In this document: positions 8,301-15,577 of the stretch, in pieces | How the letters are laid out: each line of letters starts with the position of its first letter | Numbering within the stretch: position 1 is the first letter of the stretch | From: an uncultured Bacilli bacterium | GTDB lineage: Bacteria; Bacillota_I; Bacilli_A; RF39; UBA660 | Assembly: GCA_948999435.1 (NCBI GenBank) | Contig: CARJCM010000007.1 | Location: 1 to 36,123, forward strand | Reading direction: 5' to 3' | DNA: 36,123 nucleotides | The notes under the pieces: model-generated | Told to the model about the DNA's origin: nothing | Seen by the model: the letters and a program-made list of their open reading frames with translations, nothing else | Database searches by the model: none | Made by a program: the position numbers and the translations under genes

Positions 8301-9056
8301 TACTTTAGGCATTTTAGCAAGTTTTCTTGCATATTCTGTTGCATCATTTAAAGCTTTAACATAATAAGTGGCTGCTTTATTAACAGTATCACCAGTAAAG
8401 TTATAACCACTCTTTGCTGCTGGATTTGATAATGAACCCATACCTAAAGCATTAATAGCCTCATTTAATTGATTAAAATCTGATGCATAAAACTCATTCC
8501 AATTATGAGCAACAGTCAAACCAGCATAATAAGCACTTTTATATCTTAAATTGCTTCCGTTAAAAAAACCAAAAGTATAAGTAATTGCTCTAATAGCCAT
8601 ATTTCTAGCCCAATAATCAGTATAATCTGAAGCATCCTTTGGAATACCACCATTAGTTAAAATGCTCATAATAGCTGCATCAAAAATCGGAACTATTCCA
8701 CTACCTGTAGGCATTAAAAATCTCTCAACATATAAATCAGGAATTCCTTCTAGGTGGGCATCCAAACAAAATAAAGCAGAGTATTTATCTTGATAAACAT
8801 GAAATTTAGACATACTACTAGGTTGTGGATTTACCCCTACCCCAGAATATTTTGTAAATGCAACATTTTGTTTATATGTATAAGTATTTAATTTTATATT
8901 ACTAAAGCTATTAATTTTAATTGCTCCACGTTCGCCTATTCTACACTGATTATAGCCAAGCCCATCACAACCATCAGCTTTAACATTTATTGCAAAACCA
9001 AAAGTAAAAACAATTGCAACAATAAACAAACTAGCATTTTTTAATATATTTCTCAT
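5397..9056 (-). CDS. Large secreted Cys-rich surface protein, possible thioester-type adhesin
   Basis: 1219 residues. A signal peptide (residues 1-27, ending VKA-DG) opens the protein. The region around 'ALFCLDAH' (Cys97) and 'MAIRAITYTFGF' (about 153-164) resembles the paired motifs of Gram-positive thioester domains, but the Gln expected before the second Ala-Ile is not there, so the cross-link may be missing. Beta-rich Ig-like stretches follow. A dense cysteine block lies at about 440-520, and an Asp/Cys block at about 1024-1065 contains two copies of C-I-A-x-C-I-G-x-x-C with acidic spacers, which could bind calcium. No C-terminal membrane helix or sortase signal is present, so retention must come from partners. 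Its ATG overlaps the stop of the preceding anchored protein by four bases (ATGA), which suggests a fixed stoichiometry. It is the best candidate for a tip adhesin of the locus. Confidence 0.7.
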   Translation of the reverse strand: MRNILKNASLFIVAIVFTFGFAINVKADGCDGLGYNQCRIGERGAIKINSFSNIKLNTYTYKQNVAFTKYSGVGVNPQPSSMSKFHVYQDKYSALFCLDAHLEGIPDLYVERFLMPTGSGIVPIFDAAIMSILTNGGIPKDASDYTDYWARNMAIRAITYTFGFFNGSNLRYKSAYYAGLTVAHNWNEFYASDFNQLNEAINALGMGSLSNPAAKSGYNFTGDTVNKAATYYVKALNDATEYARKLAKMPKVENLNATAGEVEKTTVSEGNVFAQKDVVHTLKLTNFSKANKNKFMINANNNGIKFAEGTQYDGLTSYISKIEINGSTVYGSKEEVANILGKDLVELGVIPENQEVEIKITAHFEGWESSTDSSVDILKCGQTPIKYAIDGSYESGLESQFGDYVGVVWYSDTANSQRYIGIEKRQGGPAATPWESPNETYLIEACSCDDLIEACVESEDINSDECTELKESNCGVCAWLDASCKLGNEDDCEKYTLECDLSCDTYVDEFECCDEQGDLIVSTLDDHEVSILGPGKDNPDASSVKACFVNKVDQLAANNGDGTYKNNANIDGVKDQKDNTYTLADMKSNSYCTVSCKEDYVMTMPTAKLVNAGRYFTFKAKVEGTKVCYTNTIDREKYNKDVLEAQIAVINAYNTYKDWEKASLAAKEEDHGSYATSASPGTCSCGYSYSDFLTGAHTEQYTYQYYYITSQSEENGTLTGYMGTNESSKSISSDINPHSAGRTSGKSCTVKPSGACTGGCSSKSCTIYTLDTPKGIPELQAYIDGEKAKALKALEDAQDHYEAILKEYDDCTNGWDTEINYDPDVYYDYSEDDYMNMLNNHIGEMEKSVSGISNSSWYCNSSISSNGFENRKGQLSDQNYEQCNNSNNGYQYTSISYVYCKASGICSVTPERVSDARYKKVTSGLTANYKPATLFYNVYPTGEITTEKGDDNVALENKLPVALNREREIYKYQVKIENLGEFYNQAPKDNLGRYVGSSTAVADPNVLDYNCSYLVNITKTTGWVCDFDDDCDDDCIANCIGPNCDDYCDGTDCIADCIGLGCIYDSGAGSSIFEKVVSLNNLFPNGTKSYNWDVTKTGKALSTVTEIEEKGNSIYDEEPILSITLTPSSAREIKKYNNSVIDDGGYSNKTVSCENRNGIEEIVCYSTFIDDLITGEFGNVVNNNSLIADEGYRYGDNSDYFSLWPNAYSEEDMIGPAWK

Positions 9057-9808
9057 ATTATTTTACTCCTTTGCTTTTTAACTATTATCACAATTACTAA
9101 TCCCCCTATAGTAACTATTAATACACTTACTATAATTACTGTTCCCACATGATTTTTTAAAAATCCTAAGAAACCGTTATCTTTTTTATCTCCATCATTT
9201 ATTGAACCATCCGCTTTTATTTTACCTTCACGATACTGTGTAGTTAATGATTCAAAATTTTCTGTGTTAACCTCAACATTTAAATATTCATGACAAAGAT
9301 AAAACTCTTTTATTCCCTCACAAAGTGAATATTCACTAAGACTATTATATTTAGGCGTTGTTATATAAAAAGTTCTAAGTTTTTTACTTCCACAATTAGT
9401 TTCACTAGAAGCATAAACATCAATCGTATAATTAACAATTTGTGAACTTACAACTTCATCAAAAGATATATTGCCGTTAGATGTATCACTATAATTATAA
9501 GTTTTAGATTCTTTAGTATTTTTATTAGTAACAACTACATATAAATCCTCTGTAATATTATTAATATGTACTCTAAAAAACTTCATCATATAAACATAAT
9601 TTTCGTATTCTTCATCTGTCAAGCCATCTGGAGTGTTCCAATCTGGACCCGGTTCAACTTCTTTTTCCACAACTTCTTGACTACCTTGAACATTATTAGC
9701 TAAGCTACTAAGCTTATTAGCCTCAGCTGCATCACATTCTGCATAAACATGTGGCATACATAACAATGTCATCAAAAATGTAACTAAAACTAATTTAAAT
9801 TTCTTCAT
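9053..9808 (-). CDS. Secreted protein with C-terminal membrane anchor, first gene of the Tad-like locus
   Basis: 251 residues from the ATG at 9808; an upstream TTG would add four residues but would overlap the ribosome binding site. A signal peptide ends near 'MPHVYA-EC'. The mature part has few cysteines (about five), Asn/Thr-rich beta segments, and ends in a membrane helix (about 222-242) with a Lys/Arg tail 'KKQRSK', so it is anchored facing outward. There is no xPxTG motif. It overlaps the 1219-residue gene by four bases, and may hold that unanchored partner at the surface. I do not recognise a family. A near-consensus promoter lies just upstream, making this the first gene of the eight-gene locus. 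Confidence 0.6.
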   Translation of the reverse strand: MKKFKLVLVTFLMTLLCMPHVYAECDAAEANKLSSLANNVQGSQEVVEKEVEPGPDWNTPDGLTDEEYENYVYMMKFFRVHINNITEDLYVVVTNKNTKESKTYNYSDTSNGNISFDEVVSSQIVNYTIDVYASSETNCGSKKLRTFYITTPKYNSLSEYSLCEGIKEFYLCHEYLNVEVNTENFESLTTQYREGKIKADGSINDGDKKDNGFLGFLKNHVGTVIIVSVLIVTIGGLVIVIIVKKQRSKII

Positions 9809-9832
9809 AGTATACACCAACCTCTATCAAAG

Positions 9833-9861
9833 ATTATAGCATACATACAAGCCTTTTTCAA
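9833..9861 (-). promoter_or_regulatory. Promoter of the Tad-like surface locus
   Basis: Minus strand TTGAAA (9856-9861), 17-base spacer ending TGC, then TATAAT (9833-9838), so an extended -10 is present. The predicted start leaves a leader of only about 18 bases with a GAGG site. It should drive genes from 9808 down to 1300. Confidence 0.8.
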
Positions 9862-9873
9862 GGATTTTTATAA

Positions 9874-9900
9874 GCAAAAAAGAAGCTTTAGAAGCTTCTT
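9874..9900 (-). terminator. Intrinsic terminator of the permease gene
   Basis: Perfect 9-bp stem AAGAAGCTT/AAGCTTCTT with a 3-base loop (9880-9900), followed by T on the minus strand. It overlaps the stop codon at 9899. Confidence 0.85.
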
Positions 9901-11323
9901 AAATCATTGTCATTAGTATGAAAATAACAATCAAACAAATACTTATTCCCAGTAAGAATTTCCAAATATATTTAAACCAATCCTTATATTTTACATCTAA
10001 AGCAGATAATCCTACTACAAGCATTAAACTAGTTGGTGCAAAAACAGTAACTAAACCTGTTAATGAACTAATCATTACATATAAAGCATTCATATAAGTT
10101 GGATATTCACTAGCTAAATGACTCAAAATACCTGAATAACCTACAAAGTCTAAATTTGGACAGAATATATTATTTAACAATAAAGTTAAACTTGAAGTAG
10201 CTATATTAAAACCATCTGTTAAACCTAAAATCTTATTAGATATTGTCGGTAAATATGGAGTCATATAAACTACACCCATCACTAAGTAAGCACCCATTAA
10301 AAACATACAAGGTTTAATAACTTTTTTACAACCATCAATATAACTATCTACAAATTCATTAAATTTAAAGCGATAGCATAACCCAATAATAATTGTAAAA
10401 ATAAATAATATTGATGATATTGTAAATACATCCCAATTACCAAATGCAGCAAAACTAGCACCTAATAAACTTTGGAAAATATAAAAATCTTGTCCTATTT
10501 TGATATCTTCAGTTATTAATTTATGAAAGTTATCAAAAATTGTAACATTAAATGAATTCCATTTTACAAATCCTAAAATAACAATAATTAATAATAATCC
10601 TCCAATTATTATTATTGGTGCTTTACTTTTTTTCTTATCATCTACTTCTTCTATTGGAATCATTTCTATACTTTCATTCTCTTTATCTTTTTTACTCATA
10701 TGAGAAATAGTAAAGAAATTAAATAAAACTAAGCCAATAATGAGAATACCTGCTCTAATCAAAACAGAATTATTGGGATCAAACCCATCTGCTGTAAAAT
10801 AATTCCCTTTAGCTACAAGCATTAACCCTTCTGTACCATAAGTAGCCCCAATAGTACCTACTAGCATTGACCCAAATACAGTAGCCATTATTGTCATCTT
10901 ATCAAGTTTCATTTTACTCATAATAGAAATTATAAATGGAACAAAAACAAGAATAGCAAAAGTTTGTGTTAACACACTAGTCATAACTGCTATAACAACA
11001 GATATTATTACAACAGCAAGTTTTTTATTACTAAATTTCTTAGCAATACTTGAAGTAATATTATCATATGCTTTAGTTTTAACTAAAACTCCGTAGAAAC
11101 CAGCTATTACAAGCAAAATAACTATTTTATCTAATGCAAATTGAAAAGCATAATAAATAAGTTCTGATAAATTATTTAAGCCTATTCTAGCTAAAGCTCC
11201 TTCGGACATAAAATCTGAACCACTAAATTGTCCATAAGGAATTAACCAAGATAATAAAATAGCCACTACGACAAATAATAAAATTACTTTTAATAAACCA
11301 TAATTTTTTTCTTCTTTTTTCAT
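9899..11323 (-). CDS. YfcC-family membrane permease (C4-dicarboxylate anaerobic carrier-like)
   Basis: 474 residues from the ATG at 11323, which has GGAGGAG 8 bases upstream; the longer frame to 11356 is not supported. About 12 hydrophobic segments are present. The N-terminal 'LLSWLIPYGQF' matches the 'WIIPAGQF' signature of the YfcC/DcuC-like family, and the two halves show the family's re-entrant patterns ('TSVLTQTFAILVFVPFI' and 'VFAPTSLMLVVGL'). Members move dicarboxylates, amino acids or short peptides by antiport or proton symport; the substrate cannot be read from sequence. A lysine/glutamate-rich cytoplasmic loop near residues 200-235 separates the halves. It lies alone between a terminator and lysS. 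A TATAAT box lies just before the start. Confidence 0.75.
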   Translation of the reverse strand: MKKEEKNYGLLKVILLFVVVAILLSWLIPYGQFSGSDFMSEGALARIGLNNLSELIYYAFQFALDKIVILLVIAGFYGVLVKTKAYDNITSSIAKKFSNKKLAVVIISVVIAVMTSVLTQTFAILVFVPFIISIMSKMKLDKMTIMATVFGSMLVGTIGATYGTEGLMLVAKGNYFTADGFDPNNSVLIRAGILIIGLVLFNFFTISHMSKKDKENESIEMIPIEEVDDKKKSKAPIIIIGGLLLIIVILGFVKWNSFNVTIFDNFHKLITEDIKIGQDFYIFQSLLGASFAAFGNWDVFTISSILFIFTIIIGLCYRFKFNEFVDSYIDGCKKVIKPCMFLMGAYLVMGVVYMTPYLPTISNKILGLTDGFNIATSSLTLLLNNIFCPNLDFVGYSGILSHLASEYPTYMNALYVMISSLTGLVTVFAPTSLMLVVGLSALDVKYKDWFKYIWKFLLGISICLIVIFILMTMI

Positions 11324-11446
11324 ATTAATTCTCCTCCTATCAGAATTATAACCCAAAACATTTTAAAAAAAAAGCAAAAAACACACTTTTTTTATGAAAA
11401 TATCGTGAAATAATTACAAAAAATCCCCAAATAATTATTAAAAAAA

Positions 11447-11480
11447 CAAAAAAAGACAATTATCTGAAAAAATAATCATC
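11447..11480 (-). terminator. Intrinsic terminator of lysS
   Basis: Nine-pair stem (two G-U pairs) GATGATTAT/ATAATTGTC at 11455-11480 followed by eight T on the minus strand, 9 bases past the lysS stop. Confidence 0.7.
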
Positions 11481-11488
11481 TTTTATAT

Positions 11489-12970
11489 TTAATCTCTTGG
11501 CTTCATAGTTGGGAACAAAATAACTTCACGAATAGTTTCGCTTCCTGTAAATAACATAACCATTCTATCAATTCCCATGCCCATTCCTCCAGCTGGAGGC
11601 ATACCATATTCCAAAGCTTCTACAAAATCAATATCCATATCATTCGCTTCATCATTACCAAGTTCTCTTTCTTTTAATTGACTTTCAAATCTTTGATATT
11701 GATCTATTGGATCATTAAGTTCTGTGAAAGCATTACCATATTCACATCCTAAGATAAACAATTCAAATCTTTCTGTAAATCTAGGATCATTAGGGCCTTT
11801 TTTAGCTAGCGGACTAATTTCTACTGGATGCCCATACACAAAAGTTGGCTCTACAATTGTATCTTCTACAAACTCTTCAAAAAAAGCATTAACAATATGA
11901 CCATAAGAAAAGTGTTCTTCAATTGGAACTTTATGCTCTTGTGCAATTTTTTTAGCTTCTTCTGTACTAGTTACTTTAAAGAAATCAACACCTGTTTTTT
12001 CTTTAATTAAATCTACCATATGCACTCTTCTAAATCCTGGTGCTAAGCTAATATGATGACCTAAATAATCAAGTTCATATGTGCCATTTAATTCCATTTG
12101 GCAAGTACTCATAATCCCCTCAGCAACATCCATCATACCTTCTAAATTAGAAAACGCTTTATAAAGTTCAATTGTCGTAAACTCTGGATTATGTTTCTTA
12201 TCCATACCTTCATTTCTGAATATTCGACCTATTTCATAAACTGCATCCATACCACCAACTAGTAGTCTTTTCAAATTAAGTTCAGTTGCAATTCTAAGAT
12301 ACATATCAATATCTTGCGCATTATGATGAGTAATAAATGGACGTGCTGCTGCTCCTCCTAAAATAGTACCTAAAATAGGTGTTTCAACTTCCACATAACC
12401 TAAATTATCCAAATATTTTTGAATTGAACGAATTATTTTAGGTCTCGCAAAAGCAATTTTTCTAGCTTCATCATTCATTATTAAATCAACATAACGTCTT
12501 CTATAACGTTCTTCAACATCACTTAAACCATGAAACTTTTCAGGAAGTGGTTTTAAAGCTTTAACTAAATGAGTATATTCTAGACATTTAATTGTAATTT
12601 CACCAGTACCAGTTTTCATAAGCTTTCCACGAACACCAACGATATCACCAATATCCGCAGCCTTAAATAAAGTATAAGCTTCTTCTCCAATATCATTAAT
12701 TGAAATATAAACTTGAATATTACCCAATTTATCTTTTATAGAAAAGAAACTAGCTTTACCCATTTTTCTAATAAACAGAATTCTACCAGCAACACTAACT
12801 TCTATATTTAATTCTTCTAATTCTTCATGTGTTTTAGCTGCATATTTTTCCTTTATTTCACTCGAAAGACCACTTACATCATATTTATGACCAAATGGAT
12901 CTATTCCTAAATCTATAAGTTTAGAGAGTTTTTCTCTTCTAACCAACTCTTGTTCTGTAAATTCACGCAC
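11489..12970 (-). CDS. lysS: Lysyl-tRNA synthetase, class II
   Basis: 493 residues, the usual length. An N-terminal OB-fold anticodon domain (about 55-140) is followed by the class II catalytic core: motif 1 near 'YVEVETPIL', motif 2 'FRNEGMDKKHNPEFT' (about 252-266), and motif 3 'GMGIDRMVMLFTG' close to the C-terminus. It charges tRNA-Lys in the cytosol. The start is GTG at 12970, nine bases after GGAG; an ATG just before it is out of frame and quickly stops. It has its own promoter and terminator and is a single-gene unit. No T-box was seen in the short leader. Confidence 0.97.
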   Translation of the reverse strand: MREFTEQELVRREKLSKLIDLGIDPFGHKYDVSGLSSEIKEKYAAKTHEELEELNIEVSVAGRILFIRKMGKASFFSIKDKLGNIQVYISINDIGEEAYTLFKAADIGDIVGVRGKLMKTGTGEITIKCLEYTHLVKALKPLPEKFHGLSDVEERYRRRYVDLIMNDEARKIAFARPKIIRSIQKYLDNLGYVEVETPILGTILGGAAARPFITHHNAQDIDMYLRIATELNLKRLLVGGMDAVYEIGRIFRNEGMDKKHNPEFTTIELYKAFSNLEGMMDVAEGIMSTCQMELNGTYELDYLGHHISLAPGFRRVHMVDLIKEKTGVDFFKVTSTEEAKKIAQEHKVPIEEHFSYGHIVNAFFEEFVEDTIVEPTFVYGHPVEISPLAKKGPNDPRFTERFELFILGCEYGNAFTELNDPIDQYQRFESQLKERELGNDEANDMDIDFVEALEYGMPPAGGMGMGIDRMVMLFTGSETIREVILFPTMKPRD

Positions 12971-12994
12971 AAAACATCTCTCCTTCTTTTTCTA

Positions 12995-13023
12995 ATATTA
13001 ACATAAAACCCTAAATAGTTCAA
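12995..13023 (-). promoter_or_regulatory. Promoter of lysS
   Basis: Minus strand TTGAAC (13018-13023), 17-base spacer, TAATAT (12995-13000), about 25 bases before the GTG start. It begins just after the terminator of the preceding gene. Confidence 0.65.
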
Positions 13024-13052
13024 ATAAAAAATCTCTACTTTTTATAGAGATT
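13024..13052 (-). terminator. Intrinsic terminator of the sortase-substrate-like gene
   Basis: 8-bp stem AATCTCTA/TAGAGATT (13030-13037 with 13045-13052), followed on the minus strand by six T. Confidence 0.8.
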
Positions 13053-13063
13053 TAATATTATTG

Positions 13064-13726
13064 CTAAATTTTGTACATTTTGTTAGATTTTTTACTATAA
13101 AAATATACTAAAGCGATTGCTAATAAGCCACCACCTACAGCAATATAAGGAATTGGATTACCAGTATTAGGAGTATCAGGGATTACAGTACCTTCACAAA
13201 CTTCTTCATATTTTTCTTTAGATACAGAATTACCATTTTTATCTAAATATAATGTATTACCAGATTTATCTTCTAAAGTAATACAACCTACACCTAAAGG
13301 ACTATAAGTAATTTTACACTCTTTTAAAGAAGGGTCAACAATATCAGCAGTAAGCGTAAACACTTCTGTTTTACCACTTATATTACCTTTAGCTTTAAAT
13401 AAAACTCTTCTTCCTTTTTCTATAGCCTCATCTTTTACTAATTCAAAACTTGCACTAGGTAAAATTTTATAAATTTTAGTATTAGTAGTTTCTAGTAAAT
13501 CTAAATAAACATAGCCACCTACAGTTTCTGTAACGTAAGCTACTTGAGTAATAAATTTACCACCCTCAGGTTTATCTTCCCATCCTTCAGTTTCCATAAC
13601 AGATAATGTTCCATAATATCTTACAGTACTATTATAGACTTGTTTCATATCTGCTGCACTCGCATTCATTGGCAATACTGCCATCAATAATCCAATCACA
13701 CTTAAGATTATAGTTAATTTTTTCAT
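13064..13726 (-). CDS. Secreted wall-anchored protein, probable sortase substrate
   Basis: 220 residues from the ATG at 13726, which has GGGAG nine bases upstream (the longer frame adds twelve unsupported residues). A signal peptide ends at 'NASA-AD'. The mature part is about 150 residues of beta-rich sequence. The C-terminus has a sorting-signal layout: TPNTG (about residues 185-189), a hydrophobic helix 'YIAVGGGLLAIALVYFY', and a short Lys-rich tail. TPNTG fits the xPxTG pattern, with Thr in place of the usual Leu. The divergently transcribed neighbour 88 bases away is a class B-type sortase, which is the natural candidate for its anchoring enzyme, though class B enzymes usually prefer other motifs. 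The ectodomain family is not recognised. Confidence 0.7.
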   Translation of the reverse strand: MKKLTIILSVIGLLMAVLPMNASAADMKQVYNSTVRYYGTLSVMETEGWEDKPEGGKFITQVAYVTETVGGYVYLDLLETTNTKIYKILPSASFELVKDEAIEKGRRVLFKAKGNISGKTEVFTLTADIVDPSLKECKITYSPLGVGCITLEDKSGNTLYLDKNGNSVSKEKYEEVCEGTVIPDTPNTGNPIPYIAVGGGLLAIALVYFYSKKSNKMYKI

Positions 13727-13850
13727 ATCTTTACACTCCCTATCATTACTATTATGTATCAATTATAACATAAAAATGTAAAAAAGAAATATTTTTTTGA
13801 TAATTATTTCAAAAAGTGTCAATTTATGATATTATTAAAATGGTGAAAAT

Positions 13851-15569
13851 ATGAAAAAGGTATTAATTAATATAAAGAACAATCAAATAATCTTTTCTTA
13901 TAAAACAAACAATAGTAATATTAGTAGTGATTTAATTAATACCAATATTATCAGTGAGAATGAATTAGTATTTAGTGACATATATATTAAAGAAAATACT
14001 AAAATCTTAATATCATTTATTAAAGAATTAAGTATCCAATATAATATTAAAGAAGCAGTAGTATCTAAAATAGATTTAGCTCCCCTAATCATACACTTAT
14101 TATCGCGAGCTACCACTATTGAATCTTTATACATTAAAGAAGATGATACCATAACTTATGAAATCTGCGAATCATTAGTAAACATTAAACATATAAAGAA
14201 ACTTAATTGTTATTCTATTCAAGCTTTTATGATTGAACTCTTAGATAAAAACAATATTTTATGTACATCCCGTTCTGAAATATTATATTTAAGTAACTTT
14301 ATGGAACAAAATAATTTATTACAATATTCAAATATATATTACAAAACGAGTATTAGAATAACCTTCCCTTTATCTTTAGAAGATTTAAAAGATTTTGAAG
14401 ATTTCTGTAAAATAAATAAATATTTAAAAGTAATCCATGTTAACAAATTAATTAATAAAGAATTAGAAAAACTAATAGAAAGTTTAAACAAATATAACAA
14501 AAATAATATTAAAGTAGTTATTCATGAAAACATTAATGATGAAAAAACAATTAATTACTTAAAAGAAAAAAACAAAAAATACAAAAAGAACTACAAAATA
14601 TATTTAACACTTGAATATAGCAAAGACTATTTAGATAAAAACCTTTTTAGTCAAACCATTATTAATACTTTAAAAATATGTGGCTTAATCATATCCAGTT
14701 TAGTTGTATTAGTTATAACTTACATAGGAGTATCTAATATTGTAGAATTTAAAGAAGTAGAGGCGATAAAAAATGATTTAAATAAAATAGTTGAAAACAC
14801 TAATCCCAAAGAAATAATTGATAAAAAAAATGAAGACAATAAACAAGAAATATTAGAAAACAACGATAATAACGAAGAAAATCCTCCTGAGATAAAATTA
14901 ATTACTAACGAAAATCTTGCTGCTCTTCTAGTTAAAAATGAAGAAATAGTTGGCGAAGTCAAAGTAAACAATACCGAAGTTGATTATCACGTTGTTCAAG
15001 CAAAAGATAATGATTATTATTTAACACATAATATTAATAAAGAAAAAAACGTTAATGGTTGGATATACATGGATTATCGAAATAATTCTATGAACCTTGA
15101 CAAAAACACTATTTTATATGGTCATAACAAATTATATAGTCGTGTTATGTTTAGTTCTCTTCATGATACATTAAATAAAAAATGGTATACTAACCCAGAA
15201 AATCAAATAATAACCTTCAATACTTTATATGAAAATATGGAATTCAAAATATTTTCTATATACCGTGTTCCTAAAACTAATGATTATTTAAAAGTATTTT
15301 TTAAAGACGATACTGAATTTCTAGACTTTACGAGTATGATTACTAAAAGAAGTATATATGATTTTAAAGTTCCAATTAATAAAGATGATAAAATTATTAC
15401 CTTATCTACTTGCTCAGGAAACTATGCCACCAATCGTCTTGTAATTCATGCCGTATTAATAAATAATAATGAAGATAAAAAAATTGAAGATAATAAAAGC
15501 GAATCAGAAAAAGAAGAAAATGATATTATAGAAAATAATATTGAAAATGAAAAACCAAATGAAAACTAA
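13851..15569 (+). CDS. Class B-like sortase with long cytoplasmic N-terminal region
   Basis: 572 residues. A single membrane helix at about 272-297 divides the protein. The C-terminal half, after an acidic linker (about 300-348), is a sortase domain (about 370-540): catalytic His425 in 'LYGHNKLYSRVMFSSL', Cys521 in TLSTC, Arg529 in 'NYATNRLVIHAVL', and 'WIYMDYRNN' before the His, as in class B sortases. Sortases cut a sorting signal on a secreted protein and join it to the wall or to a pilin. The first 270 residues should be cytoplasmic and are an alpha/beta, Lys/Asn-rich sequence I do not recognise; ordinary sortase B has only a short tail there. A Glu/Asn-rich tail follows the catalytic domain. 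Start chosen for the GGTG six bases upstream. Its 3' end overlaps the convergent HEPN gene by four bases. Confidence 0.85.
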   Translation: MKKVLINIKNNQIIFSYKTNNSNISSDLINTNIISENELVFSDIYIKENTKILISFIKELSIQYNIKEAVVSKIDLAPLIIHLLSRATTIESLYIKEDDTITYEICESLVNIKHIKKLNCYSIQAFMIELLDKNNILCTSRSEILYLSNFMEQNNLLQYSNIYYKTSIRITFPLSLEDLKDFEDFCKINKYLKVIHVNKLINKELEKLIESLNKYNKNNIKVVIHENINDEKTINYLKEKNKKYKKNYKIYLTLEYSKDYLDKNLFSQTIINTLKICGLIISSLVVLVITYIGVSNIVEFKEVEAIKNDLNKIVENTNPKEIIDKKNEDNKQEILENNDNNEENPPEIKLITNENLAALLVKNEEIVGEVKVNNTEVDYHVVQAKDNDYYLTHNINKEKNVNGWIYMDYRNNSMNLDKNTILYGHNKLYSRVMFSSLHDTLNKKWYTNPENQIITFNTLYENMEFKIFSIYRVPKTNDYLKVFFKDDTEFLDFTSMITKRSIYDFKVPINKDDKIITLSTCSGNYATNRLVIHAVLINNNEDKKIEDNKSESEKEENDIIENNIENEKPNEN

Positions 15570-15577
15570 TCATTTGG
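15555..15577. terminator. Shared bidirectional terminator inside two convergent gene ends
   Basis: 8-bp stem CCAAATGA/TCATTTGG (15555-15562 with 15570-15577), loop of 7 bases. T tracts flank it on both strands (six T on the plus strand, five T on the minus). The stops of both genes (15567-15569 plus, 15566-15568 minus) are in the loop, so both coding regions enter the stem. Confidence 0.85.
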
